A stretch of 15,722 bases of DNA from Anaerolineae bacterium (GTDB lineage: Bacteria > Chloroflexota > Anaerolineae > Aggregatilineales > Phototrophicaceae): the NCBI GenBank assembly GCA_028284565.1, contig JANQRM010000333.1:1-15722 (forward strand). Direction: 5' to 3'. Made by a program: the position numbers and the translations under genes. Numbering within the stretch: the first letter of the stretch is position 1; each line of letters begins with the position of its first letter. Shown one piece after another: positions 5,947 through 14,018 of the stretch. The notes beneath the pieces are model-generated. The model was given only the letters and a program-made list of their open reading frames with translations. It was not told the DNA's origin and did not search any database.

Positions 5947-6819
5947 ATGCAGATTCAAGCGCGCACCTATCTATCTAACGTGGCGTTATCTCGTTTCCAA
6001 ACGAGGTTTCCGATTCGGCAAGTCAAGGTGAGTGGGCATGATTGGTCGTATCGGGTCGTTGGCGATGGTGATGATAGGCTGTTGGTCTTGCATGGTGGTG
6101 GCGGGGAAGCGGATGCCCTGTTCCCACAGATACTGGGATTTGCATCAACTTATCGAGTCGTTGCGCCGACGATTCCCAAAACACTCTCGTCCATTGACGA
6201 TACGATTAAGGGATTAGCGACTATCCTCAACACAGAATCGGCAGATCGTGTGCATGTGTTCGGTGTGTCCTTTGGTGGACTCATCGCCCAAGCCTTTATA
6301 CGACGGTATCATGCACGTATCCGAGATGTGGTGTTATCGCATACGGCTATCCCTACTGAGCAACATGCAGAGCGCAGTCAATTGCAATTGCGGATGTTAC
6401 GTTTGATGCCTGCTCCAATGTTGTTGTGGTCGATGAAAAAGACCTACCTGCATAGCATCCAAAACACCGAGATACCCATTCGTGAAGAAGATAAAGCCTT
6501 CTGGCTCGATTACTTTGAGGTCTTGTATTCTAATCACTTAACCAAACAACATCTGCTTTCCCGCGCACGATTGAGCCATGATTATTTCTCCAACTATACT
6601 TTCACCAGTAGCGATCTCAATCATTGGGACGGGCGCATGCTGATTTTGCAATCGGATGAGGATGAGGTGTATGGTGAAGGGGAGCGTGGGGCGGTCTTAG
6701 GGATGTATCCGCGCGCATGGACGCACACCTTCGAGACCTATTCGCACCTCGCCACAGTCCTCGCAGTTGATGAAACTGTTGACATCGTTTTAGATTTTTT
6801 GAGGGGGAGTACTGCATGA
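5947..6819 (+). CDS. Alpha/beta hydrolase, first of a tandem pair
   Basis: This 290-residue protein has a complete alpha/beta-hydrolase triad. The oxyanion turn is LHGGGG (48-53), the nucleophile Ser108 lies in FGVSFGG, the acid is in LQSDEDEV (Asp237 or Asp239) and His267 is in TYSHLAT. A helical cap spans about residues 135-220. There is no signal peptide, so it should be cytosolic. The substrate cannot be told; small esters or lactones are typical of the fold. The ATG at 5947 lacks a clear Shine-Dalgarno. Its stop overlaps the start of the next gene by 4 bp, and the two proteins align along their whole length (shared W-x-G-x-x-L-I-L-x-S-D-x-D, then Y-P-x-A-x-T-H-T-F). They arose by tandem duplication. 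Confidence 0.85.
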   Translation: MQIQARTYLSNVALSRFQTRFPIRQVKVSGHDWSYRVVGDGDDRLLVLHGGGGEADALFPQILGFASTYRVVAPTIPKTLSSIDDTIKGLATILNTESADRVHVFGVSFGGLIAQAFIRRYHARIRDVVLSHTAIPTEQHAERSQLQLRMLRLMPAPMLLWSMKKTYLHSIQNTEIPIREEDKAFWLDYFEVLYSNHLTKQHLLSRARLSHDYFSNYTFTSSDLNHWDGRMLILQSDEDEVYGEGERGAVLGMYPRAWTHTFETYSHLATVLAVDETVDIVLDFLRGSTA

Positions 6820-7682
6820 TTTCGCAAGTTCAGCATTTTTACGATTCTGCCCCAGAGGATTTCACACAAGAGTTGATGTCTTTTCGACAAGCGCATCCCC
6901 CCAAGACGATTCATTACAAACAGCATGATTGGCACTATCTTGACTGTGGTGAGGAGATTGATTGCATTATTCTGTGGCTGGTGGGTGGCTTAAAAAAAGC
7001 CGATGCCGCCTTTCGGTCTATCCCAATCTTAGACGATTCGTTTCGGATTATCGCGCCCGATTATCCTGCAGTCACGTCGATGAAGCAGTTAGCAAAAGGA
7101 CTTGCCCAAATCCTCAAGGCGGAAAAAATCCGCAAAGTCAACATTCTAGCGGGGTCGTTTGGTGGGATGCTGGCACAAGTTTTCGTGCGACAATTTCCAA
7201 AGAAGGTCAGCAAACTGATTCTGTCGACTACCACCGCCCCTCATCCCGCATCCGTTGAACGCTATCAGCAAGAATTGGGGATGCTCCGTGAAATTCCTGA
7301 CGAGATGGCACAAGCTGTTGCTAAAGAACGCTTTATCGAGATGATCAACCCCTTGGAGGAAGAACGTGGTTTTTGGGTTGCTTATCTGGATGAGTTGTTT
7401 ACACAACGGCTGAATCAGCAGGATTTGATAGCGATGTATGAATGTCTCATCGACTATCACAGCAACTATGCGTTCTCGCCAGAGGATTTAGCGACTTGGA
7501 CGGGAGAGATATTGATTTTGGAATCGGATGATGACAATGTATTCGATAGCGACTCGCGGGAAAGTGTGAACCATCTCTATCCACAGGCTCACACGCACAC
7601 CTTTGTCGGTGCAGGGCATTCCCCAGCGAGTACTCAGCGGGATGTCTATTTTGAGATTGTGCGAAAGTTTTTGCGGGCTTAA
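6816..7682 (+). CDS. Alpha/beta hydrolase, second of a tandem pair
   Basis: This 288-residue paralogue of the preceding gene keeps the triad: Ser114 in LAGSFGG, acid in LESDDDNV (Asp238-Asp240) and His268 in GAGHSPAS. However, the oxyanion-hole HGGGG of the first copy is replaced by WLVGGLKK (residues 54-61), so the His-Gly pair is lost. The second copy has therefore probably diverged in substrate or mechanism. Start and coupling are clear: ATGA overlaps the first gene's stop and GAGGGGGAG precedes the ATG by about 6 nt. The pair is one operon. The gene ends 27 nt from the convergent K+-channel gene, and I see no intrinsic terminator between them. Confidence 0.84.
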   Translation: MISQVQHFYDSAPEDFTQELMSFRQAHPPKTIHYKQHDWHYLDCGEEIDCIILWLVGGLKKADAAFRSIPILDDSFRIIAPDYPAVTSMKQLAKGLAQILKAEKIRKVNILAGSFGGMLAQVFVRQFPKKVSKLILSTTTAPHPASVERYQQELGMLREIPDEMAQAVAKERFIEMINPLEEERGFWVAYLDELFTQRLNQQDLIAMYECLIDYHSNYAFSPEDLATWTGEILILESDDDNVFDSDSRESVNHLYPQAHTHTFVGAGHSPASTQRDVYFEIVRKFLRA

Positions 7683-7709
7683 TTCGACAACAATTCTACG
7701 ACATTCACC

Positions 7710-8843
7710 TCAATCTACAGTCCCAAGCACAATCAGGATGTCATTGGCTTGAAGTTTCGTATCATGTGGTGGGGGTGATAGATACGCTTCTCCCCGTTTA
7801 ACGGCAACAATGAGCAGGTTATGCAGACGATGAATGGCTTCTACGGTTTGATTCACCCAGTCGGGTTGATCGCTTACAGATTCTTGTCGATAACGTAGGG
7901 CTTGTCCTGTCCCACCCAGATAGGAATACCACCACAAGCCGATTTCGGGATGCGCGATATGCGATGCCATTTCAAAGCCCGTTATCACCGCTGGAAGCCG
8001 AACAAAATTTGCTCCTGATAAATAGAGCTTCCGCATATACCGATTATCTTCTACCCGACTCATGATATGGAAGTCTTCATTCTTGAAGCGGTCAGCTAAC
8101 GCGCGCGCCCCGACCACAATAGCTAAGTTATCTCGGTCATCGGGGAGTGTGGCAAGTAAGCCCCGCGCTCGTTCAATGCCTGCTTGTACCAATATGGCAT
8201 CATCCGTGGGGTCGGCTTGTAAGTAGGCAACATCTAATTCATCGGCGAGTTCTGCAATAGAACGATTTTCATACTCGCTAAAGTCTGCATCGGTGATGTC
8301 GTAGAAGCTCTGAATCTTCTTCTGGAAGTATTCTTGATTCATAAACAGCAAGGCACGACGGAGCAAGTTCTCATCTTCCTCAATCATGACGAAGGGCGTT
8401 TTGAGGTTGTAAAATTCTTGTGCAACCCGCGCACCCAAGTTATCGACACCACAGACTATCATATGCTTGTCAAGTTCTTCGATTCGTTTCATGCGTCGTT
8501 TCCGTAAGCGTTCTTCTAATTTTTTGGCTTGTCGTTCAATGGTATAGGCGGCTAGAGAGGACAGGGCATAGCCGACGATACCAATAGCCAGGAGTGTGAA
8601 GATGATGGCAAAGACGCGCCCTGCTTCGGTACTTGGACTGAGGTCGCCATAGCCAACAGTCGTAATGGTAATGATGGTGGCGTAAAGTGCCTCTAAGGGT
8701 GTCCACTTCTCGATTAGGCTATAGACTATTGTTCCCACAATAATCAACACGACACTGACGATTAGCAAGAGCGTCAAATCCGATGTTGCAAGGGTATGTT
8801 GGAGTTGTTTGAGGCGTTTTTGAATAATAATCCACAGGCTCAT
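7710..8843 (-). CDS. Two-TM potassium channel with RCK (TrkA-N/TrkA-C) domain
   Basis: This 377-residue protein has two membrane helices (about 22-44 and 77-100) around a pore helix and the K+ selectivity filter TVGYGD (62-67). A basic linker (108-122) follows. Next is a Rossmann-type RCK_N domain starting HMIVCGVDNLG (127-137) and an RCK_C domain ending TKLQANDILIVLG. Such MthK/GsuK-like channels are gated by ligands or ions bound at the RCK ring. Two oddities: the glycine loop reads GVDNLG, and about 45 extra residues (about 158-204) sit between the second strand and the GDAT-equivalent ADPTDDAILVQAGI. The ATG at 8843 has only weak ribosome-binding sequence. It follows the histidine kinase by 33 nt on the same strand, so the two are probably cotranscribed. 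Confidence 0.9.
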   Translation of the reverse strand: MSLWIIIQKRLKQLQHTLATSDLTLLLIVSVVLIIVGTIVYSLIEKWTPLEALYATIITITTVGYGDLSPSTEAGRVFAIIFTLLAIGIVGYALSSLAAYTIERQAKKLEERLRKRRMKRIEELDKHMIVCGVDNLGARVAQEFYNLKTPFVMIEEDENLLRRALLFMNQEYFQKKIQSFYDITDADFSEYENRSIAELADELDVAYLQADPTDDAILVQAGIERARGLLATLPDDRDNLAIVVGARALADRFKNEDFHIMSRVEDNRYMRKLYLSGANFVRLPAVITGFEMASHIAHPEIGLWWYSYLGGTGQALRYRQESVSDQPDWVNQTVEAIHRLHNLLIVAVKRGEAYLSPPPHDTKLQANDILIVLGTVD

Positions 8844-8876
8844 ACTCGGATGATACCTGCTTATGGGGGCGTTTTG

Positions 8877-10757
8877 CTAGCTATAGACCAATTCCGTAGG
8901 CAGGAGAAGGCGGAAGGTACTGCCCTGCCCGATGACACTTTCTACCTCGATTTCGCCAGCGTGTGCGTCCATAATTTTCTGGACAATGGACAAGCCCAAG
9001 CCCACTCCACCTGCTGAGACCGCCCGTGCATCATCGACCTTGTAAAAACGGTCAAACAAGAGGTCAAGATGTTTGGGGTCAATGCCGATGCCTGTATCTT
9101 GGACTTCGACAGCTACAGAGTCCTGACAGCGTTTCGTTCTAATTGTAATTGACCCATCTTCAGGTGTAAATTTTGTTGCATTTTCGACAAGATTAGTCAA
9201 GACACGTCCAAAAGACGCTTCGTCGATTTCAATGGGGGGGAGAGTGTCACAAAATTCAAGTTGAAGTTCAATGCTTTTGGTATCAGTCAAGATCTTCAGG
9301 TGATTTGAGAGACGAGTAATCACTTCATTGATGTTGTCAATTTCAAAGTGAAAACCTTGATCGCTATCGAGGCGAGACATATTGAACATGGTTTGCATAA
9401 TCGCGTCTAACCGATCGACTTGTTTTTTGATCGTGTCGATTTTTTGCTCTTTTTTAAGCGGGTCCCGACTACGTTCCAAAACATGGAGCGAGGTATTAAT
9501 TACAGTCAGTGGGGTTTTGAGATCGTGGGCGGCATCTCCAATAAAATCCGTGAAGACTTTCATCCGTTCCTTTTCGATAGCATACTGCATCAATTGTTCT
9601 TCGGCATCTTTGAGGTCGGTGATGTCCTGTGAAACAATCATGCCTGCAAAGGGTATTTGGTTTTCATCAAGGACTGGAACGATGTGAAGATTGTAAAGTC
9701 GTTCTCCTACTTCTCGTTGCAGATTAACCGGATGTCCCTCTATAGCGCGCCGATAATGATCTTCCATATCCAATTGTTCGGCAGGTTGTAGGTGGTCGAG
9801 GATCGACCGACCTGCAATTTCAGCAAGCCACGGCGAATCTTCAATTTGCCCTTCTGCCAAGAGATAATGCAAATTATCGTCATATAAGACGACTGTAGTA
9901 TTGGGTAAATGTTTGGCAAGTGTGCGATAGAGATTCTCTTTATAGGCAATTTGTTCCGCCGTCTCACGGTAACGCGCTTCACTTTCTGCCAATTGTTCAA
10001 AGAGTGAGCGATGTTTGTTTTCGCTGGCAACCAGTCGGGTATTCATCTCCCGATAACGTGCCTCACGCTCTGCCAATTCACGATTCATTTCAATCAATGG
10101 ATTAAACAACTGTTCCTGCAGAGTTAGTCGGGCAAACATGACGCTGACCACTGAAGCTGTCAACATAGGAATGGGTAAATCCCGCAAAACTGGGAGGAAA
10201 ATCGTTATCGTGGCGATAGCACTTAACAGTCCCCCGAACCATAATAAATGTCCTCTACTCTCTCGGTTATGCCATAGAATGCTTGCAACCATCAGAGTTT
10301 CGAGCACTGCCAAACCAGCTAATGCCAGCCCCAGTGTTGAGAGCTCCAATGAACGTCCGCCTTCAATCACGGTGATTGATTCAAAAATCTGCCCTTGTAT
10401 CAATAAGATAGGAGATAAGATGACAAAGACAATTCCACTACTGGCTAGCAGAATCTGTACCCAGAGACGATTCCACAAACCCAAGTAGTAGGTGACAAAT
10501 GCAAATAAAAAGTGGATATTCAGTACGAAGCCCCATGTTGCACCTTCTACAAAGGGTGAACTTGCTTCACCCACCGTACGCAAAATCACATGATTCACTC
10601 CCCAAAACACCACCGAGAACATATATCCAGCTAATAGCTGATTATCTCGTTGACGGGGTACTTGCCAGAGAATCAAAAACAACATGGACAGCGATACCAC
10701 CACCGCCGTCGCGCTTAAGATGAGTGTAATCCAACCTAGAGGAGGTAAATTCAACAA
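8877..10757 (-). CDS. Membrane sensor histidine kinase (7TM - coiled helix - PAS - HisKA - HATPase)
   Basis: This 626-residue kinase starts with about seven hydrophobic segments (9-31, 40-60, 75-95, 99-121, 142-162, 169-190, 196-212), typical of 7TM sensor kinases. A charged helix follows (221-280), built of two 28-residue repeats. Then come a PAS domain (about 275-385), a HisKA domain with AHDLKTPL (His411) and a HATPase with the N box NLVENATKF (522-530), DTGIGI (554-559) and GVGLGL (584-589). All catalytic residues are present. No response regulator adjoins it; the next gene is the K+ channel, which suggests a link to membrane state or ion stress. The start is TTG at 10757 (AGG 9 nt upstream), because no ATG exists before the first TM segment and the frame closes at 10809-10811. 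A second TTG follows immediately. Confidence 0.9.
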   Translation of the reverse strand: MLNLPPLGWITLILSATAVVVSLSMLFLILWQVPRQRDNQLLAGYMFSVVFWGVNHVILRTVGEASSPFVEGATWGFVLNIHFLFAFVTYYLGLWNRLWVQILLASSGIVFVILSPILLIQGQIFESITVIEGGRSLELSTLGLALAGLAVLETLMVASILWHNRESRGHLLWFGGLLSAIATITIFLPVLRDLPIPMLTASVVSVMFARLTLQEQLFNPLIEMNRELAEREARYREMNTRLVASENKHRSLFEQLAESEARYRETAEQIAYKENLYRTLAKHLPNTTVVLYDDNLHYLLAEGQIEDSPWLAEIAGRSILDHLQPAEQLDMEDHYRRAIEGHPVNLQREVGERLYNLHIVPVLDENQIPFAGMIVSQDITDLKDAEEQLMQYAIEKERMKVFTDFIGDAAHDLKTPLTVINTSLHVLERSRDPLKKEQKIDTIKKQVDRLDAIMQTMFNMSRLDSDQGFHFEIDNINEVITRLSNHLKILTDTKSIELQLEFCDTLPPIEIDEASFGRVLTNLVENATKFTPEDGSITIRTKRCQDSVAVEVQDTGIGIDPKHLDLLFDRFYKVDDARAVSAGGVGLGLSIVQKIMDAHAGEIEVESVIGQGSTFRLLLPTELVYS

Positions 10758-10790
10758 GTCAAAAAACCTGACGCAATTCCCTATGGGTCT

Positions 10791-10796
10791 ATTATA
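10791..10796 (-). promoter_or_regulatory. Perfect -10 box for the kinase-channel operon
   Basis: The minus strand reads TATAAT (plus ATTATA), about 34 nt before the TTG start. No convincing -35 is visible. It lies downstream of the DUF427 terminator, so the kinase-channel pair is a separate transcription unit. Confidence 0.5.
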
Positions 10797-10866
10797 GATG
10801 GATATTATCTATGGAATCCGTAAGATTGTTTCACTTGGAGGCAGATAGTCGTAGGAATCAGGAAGC

Positions 10867-10891
10867 AAAAACGCCCCCGTTTTGGAGGCGC
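10867..10891 (-). terminator. Intrinsic terminator after the DUF427 gene
   Basis: On the minus strand CGCCTCC (10890-10884), an AAAAC loop and GGGGGCG (10878-10872) form a 7-bp GC-rich stem with one mismatch, followed by TTTTT (10871-10867). It starts about 25 nt after the DUF427 stop. Confidence 0.75.
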
Positions 10892-10915
10892 ATTGTGTTG
10901 AAAGACTTCGTGGGA

Positions 10916-11200
10916 CTAGGCTGTAACCTGTACGCCCTTCCAGAAAGCGACATAGTTGGTGATTTCCTTCGCCGCATCTTTGGGTTGGGGATAGTACCAT
11001 GCGGCATCAGCATTGGATTCGCCATCAACCGCGATGGTGTAGTAACTCGCCAGTCCCTTCCATGGGCAAGTGGTGTGGGTACTACTTTCTTGGAAGAATT
11101 CCTTGTTGACGGATTCGGGTGGAAAATAGTGATTGCCTTCCACCACGATGGTTTCGTCACTTTCTGCCAAAACTTGTCCGTTCCAAGTTGCTTTTGCCAT
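10916..11200 (-). CDS. DUF427 family protein
   Basis: The 94-residue protein is a textbook single-domain DUF427: MAKATWNGQVLAES at the start, VVEGNHYFPPESV, then STHTTCPWKGLASYYTI and AAWYYPQPKDAAKEITNYVAFWKGVQV. The conserved H-T-x-C-P-W-K-G core (about residues 42-49) is intact. The fold is a small beta barrel; no biochemical role is established that I know of. AAAGGA sits about 10 nt before the ATG, which supports the start. It lies 54 nt after the M50-type peptidase gene on the same strand and is followed by an intrinsic terminator, so it may be the last gene of that operon. The length equals the usual family length. Confidence 0.93.
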   Translation of the reverse strand: MAKATWNGQVLAESDETIVVEGNHYFPPESVNKEFFQESSTHTTCPWKGLASYYTIAVDGESNADAAWYYPQPKDAAKEITNYVAFWKGVQVTA

Positions 11201-11254
11201 CGCGAAACTGTCCTTTAAGTCTTATATAACCAACACCCTATGGACGGATTTTGC

Positions 11255-12049
11255 CTAGTCTTTCTTACGAACTTGCTCGTTGTAAGCGTCGTTAATTTCT
11301 TCGCGCAGGGGTTTGATAATCCCATAGTACCCAGCAATGGCTAGCATCCCAATCGCCAGCCCTGCCCATGTCAGTGCGACCACAGATGCAGGCACAATTG
11401 GCATCACTTCCGATGCAAATGCCGCCGCATCATTGCGGATGACCCCACGTCCAGCGTCGGCATTGCTCACCAGATACACCACATCCAAGACCGCATTGAG
11501 TGTCGTCAAGACAGCAAGGGTATTCAGGGTAAATTGGGTGATAAAGCGCGTAGCTTTGAGTCCAATCATGAGCAAGACCACGCCAAAACCCACGCCAATG
11601 ACGATGGCTGTCAGTGCGCCTGTTTCATCGGGACGAGCAAAAAGGAGTGTGAAGCCAATCATAAAGAGACCTAATGCCACCGCTATTGCATTAGAAAAGC
11701 GTGGAAAACGGTTCGTCAAATAGAACAAAACGGAGCCAAATAACGCCGCCCCCAAATAGCCTGCAGGCAATATCAAAAAGCGACTGCCCCCTATCGTGCG
11801 CGCCAAGCCAGAGCCATCCGGTGAAACGAGGAAACCATCAATTTGTCCGCCAGTAACCACAGCCGCTAAGGCATGTCCGGCTTCATGCACATAGGTTACA
11901 AAGAGATTGAGGGGATAGAGGACAAAGCGAAAAGCCGGTAGATTCCAGATAATATAGACCACGACCAAGGTTAATGCCGTCACAATGAGGGCTTTGCGAC
12001 GATCTTCGCGTCGTTGGAGTCGTTTCTCAATGGAGTTAAGTAATGACAT
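11255..12049 (-). CDS. M50B-type integral membrane metallopeptidase
   Basis: This 264-residue membrane protein carries the zinc motif HEAGH (55-59) next to a membrane helix (YVHEAGHALAAVVTGG). That is the arrangement of the M50B peptidase family rather than of the longer RseP/SpoIVFB site-2 proteases. About six to seven hydrophobic segments follow (22-34, 40-53, 90-111, 122-137, 146-164, 174-195, 220-242). The RNDAA segment (205-209) corresponds to a conserved late block that may supply the third metal ligand. No PDZ domain is present, and the substrate is unknown. GAGG lies 7 nt before the ATG. The start is preceded by a perfect TATAAT, so transcription probably begins here and continues into DUF427. 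Confidence 0.85.
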   Translation of the reverse strand: MSLLNSIEKRLQRREDRRKALIVTALTLVVVYIIWNLPAFRFVLYPLNLFVTYVHEAGHALAAVVTGGQIDGFLVSPDGSGLARTIGGSRFLILPAGYLGAALFGSVLFYLTNRFPRFSNAIAVALGLFMIGFTLLFARPDETGALTAIVIGVGFGVVLLMIGLKATRFITQFTLNTLAVLTTLNAVLDVVYLVSNADAGRGVIRNDAAAFASEVMPIVPASVVALTWAGLAIGMLAIAGYYGIIKPLREEINDAYNEQVRKKD

Positions 12050-12087
12050 AGACCATCCTCAACTAACTACACAACGTAATTCAATTC

Positions 12088-12119
12088 ATTATACGGAAAA
12101 AGTGTTAACAAAGTGTCAA
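12088..12119 (-). promoter_or_regulatory. Promoter for the M50B-DUF427 operon
   Basis: On the minus strand there is a perfect TATAAT (12093-12088) and a perfect TTGACA (12119-12114), but the spacing is 20 nt rather than 17. The spacer contains the near-repeat ACACTTTgttAACACTTTT. The -35 overlaps the stop codon of the GAF kinase. The long spacer suggests a weak or activator-dependent promoter. Confidence 0.5.
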
Positions 12120-13924
12120 TCGTCGCTGGGTAAGGCAACCTTCTCACGGGGAAATGTGACGGTGAAGGTCGTTCTTTTTCCCAATTGGCTCTCAACATCA
12201 ATCCGCCCACCGTGCAGTTCCACGCAATCCTTGACGATTTTTAAGCCCAAGCCCGTCCCTCGAATATTGCCCACATTACTGGCTCGGAAATAGGGTTCAA
12301 ATAATTGATGCAAGTCGTCTTCTGCAATACCCATCCCTGAATCTTGCACACTAAAGACTAAATCTGTATAGGTGAGCAGGATACGTACGCGAATTGCGCC
12401 CCCTTCAGGTGAATATTTAATCGCATTGGAGATAAGATTAATCAGGACGTGTTCCATTAAGTGCGAGTCCATGTAAAACATGGGCATGGACCTAGGTGAC
12501 TTTAAGAGGAGGGTTTGGTCGGGTTGAGTCGTGAATTGGAGCTTGTCAACAATCTGTTGCGTAAACGATAGTACATCCAATGGTTCTGGATGGAAGGAGA
12601 AATAATCACCGTCTGCTTTGGTGGCAACACTTAATGTCCCGATGAGATGATCCAATTGGTCAACCTGTGACAAAATCACATTAAGATGATGTTTTTGCCG
12701 AGCATCAGATAATTGATGGCTGTAATTGATGACCATCTCAGCGGCGGTGCTAATAATCGACAAAGGTGTGCGTGAATCATGGGAGAGCGTGGAAAAGACC
12801 TCATTCAGTTTCTTTTGTTTATCTAAGGCGATCTGCAACCGTTCTTTTTCGATTGAATCTGCTTCACTTTTTTGGCGCGCAAGTGCATTCGTTACGATTT
12901 GCCCCACAATCTTGATTAAGGCAATGACATCCGGTGTCCAATCGCGTTTCTTCCCCACAGAATCAAAGCCAAGATACCCCAACCATTGCCCTTGATAGAC
13001 CAAGGGAATCGCAATTAGGGATTGAATATCTCCTGCTTGCAGGATGCGTCGGAGTCGTCTGGCTTCAGGTGGCATGTCATCGAGCTGAGGGATATGCACC
13101 ACGCCAGCATCTTTAAATTGCTGTAACAACCAAGGGTATCGCTTTGTTGGTATTTGCTGGCGATGCTTGGCGGAGGATTCGATGCCCTCTGCACACCATT
13201 CATGGATGTTGAGATACATTTGCTGGTCATCCGAGACAAATCCCACGAAACTGCGGTCTGCCCGCACAAATTCCCCAATATTCTCCAATGACTTCTCAAT
13301 AATTTGAACCAGTTGTAGTCCTGTGGCATCAATGAACTCGGTAGATAAATCGAGTATCAATTGCTGGAAGGCATTGTAATAGAGTTGCGCGAGTTCAACT
13401 TGATGGCGTTCATACGCATTGACATATATCTTGCCCACGATAACCAGCAAGTTGACCATTTCTTCTGTCCACTCATGCTCATGCGTCACAGATTCAAAAC
13501 CGATGAACCCGATGACCGTATCTTTCATCACCAATGGCACATCCAAAAAGGACTGCACCTGACTTGCCATGAGGTTGGCGCGCATGGTCTCCGCTTCTGG
13601 CGGGAGGTCATGGATTGAGGTTAAGGGGACAACTTCTTGATTTTTGATTTTCGCTTCAAACCATGGACTTAAGGTTTCGGCATATCGTCCTTCGAGAGGT
13701 GAATGTCCGGGGGCAGACCACTCGTGTTCAATGTGAATGTGTGTGTCATCTGCTTCAAACAACACGATATAACAATGCTCGACCCCCACATAGCTCCCGA
13801 TGAGTTCGAGGGCAAGTTCTATGTGGTCGTCATAAGTCTCCCACGGCAGGTTGATAAATTCCGTCGAGAGACGCAGAAGCAGTTGTTGAAAATGATTAAC
13901 GTAGGTTGCTGTCTCAATGGACAT
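12116..13924 (-). CDS. Soluble histidine kinase with two GAF domains
   Basis: This 602-residue protein has no membrane segment. Two GAF domains (about 14-175 and 184-350) are clearly homologous to each other: both open with F-Q-Q-L-[LI]-x-x-L-S-T-E-F-I and share D-L/M-P-P-E-A, x-Q-S-[FL]-x-[DA]-[VI]-P-L-V and G-[FY]-[IL]-G-F-[ED]-S-V. A coiled segment (350-375) leads to HisKA with SHDSRTPL (His382). The HATPase domain has the N box NLISNAIKYSP (496-506), DSGMGI (528-533) and GTGLGL (556-561). It should be an active kinase sensing a cytosolic small molecule or redox state. No response regulator adjoins it. The ATG at 13924 lacks a Shine-Dalgarno, so initiation may be weak or leaderless-like. 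Cys51 and Cys244 are the visible GAF cysteines; neither sits in a phytochrome-type chromophore motif that I recognise. Confidence 0.9.
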   Translation of the reverse strand: MSIETATYVNHFQQLLLRLSTEFINLPWETYDDHIELALELIGSYVGVEHCYIVLFEADDTHIHIEHEWSAPGHSPLEGRYAETLSPWFEAKIKNQEVVPLTSIHDLPPEAETMRANLMASQVQSFLDVPLVMKDTVIGFIGFESVTHEHEWTEEMVNLLVIVGKIYVNAYERHQVELAQLYYNAFQQLILDLSTEFIDATGLQLVQIIEKSLENIGEFVRADRSFVGFVSDDQQMYLNIHEWCAEGIESSAKHRQQIPTKRYPWLLQQFKDAGVVHIPQLDDMPPEARRLRRILQAGDIQSLIAIPLVYQGQWLGYLGFDSVGKKRDWTPDVIALIKIVGQIVTNALARQKSEADSIEKERLQIALDKQKKLNEVFSTLSHDSRTPLSIISTAAEMVINYSHQLSDARQKHHLNVILSQVDQLDHLIGTLSVATKADGDYFSFHPEPLDVLSFTQQIVDKLQFTTQPDQTLLLKSPRSMPMFYMDSHLMEHVLINLISNAIKYSPEGGAIRVRILLTYTDLVFSVQDSGMGIAEDDLHQLFEPYFRASNVGNIRGTGLGLKIVKDCVELHGGRIDVESQLGKRTTFTVTFPREKVALPSDD

Positions 13925-14018
13925 AAAGAAACGTATCTAAACATAATAGTTCCCATAAGAATACCATATGCCAGCAACTCTCAGGTCACCTATTTCGGTT
14001 TGTTTTATTACAATCCCT

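Noticed and set aside
7683..7709. Possible bidirectional terminator between the second hydrolase and the K+ channel gene
   Set aside because: The 27-nt gap shows no inverted repeat or T-tract.
10931..10941. GTACGCCCTTC in the DUF427 gene, similar to the hairpin arm at 1880
   Set aside because: It encodes the conserved WKGVQV end of DUF427 and has no matching second arm, so it is a chance match.
13925..14018. Possible promoter of the GAF kinase
   Set aside because: A TATTAT-like -10 exists (13948-13943 on the minus strand), but the nearest -35-like sequence (TTGCTG) is 23 nt away, so I could not support a call.
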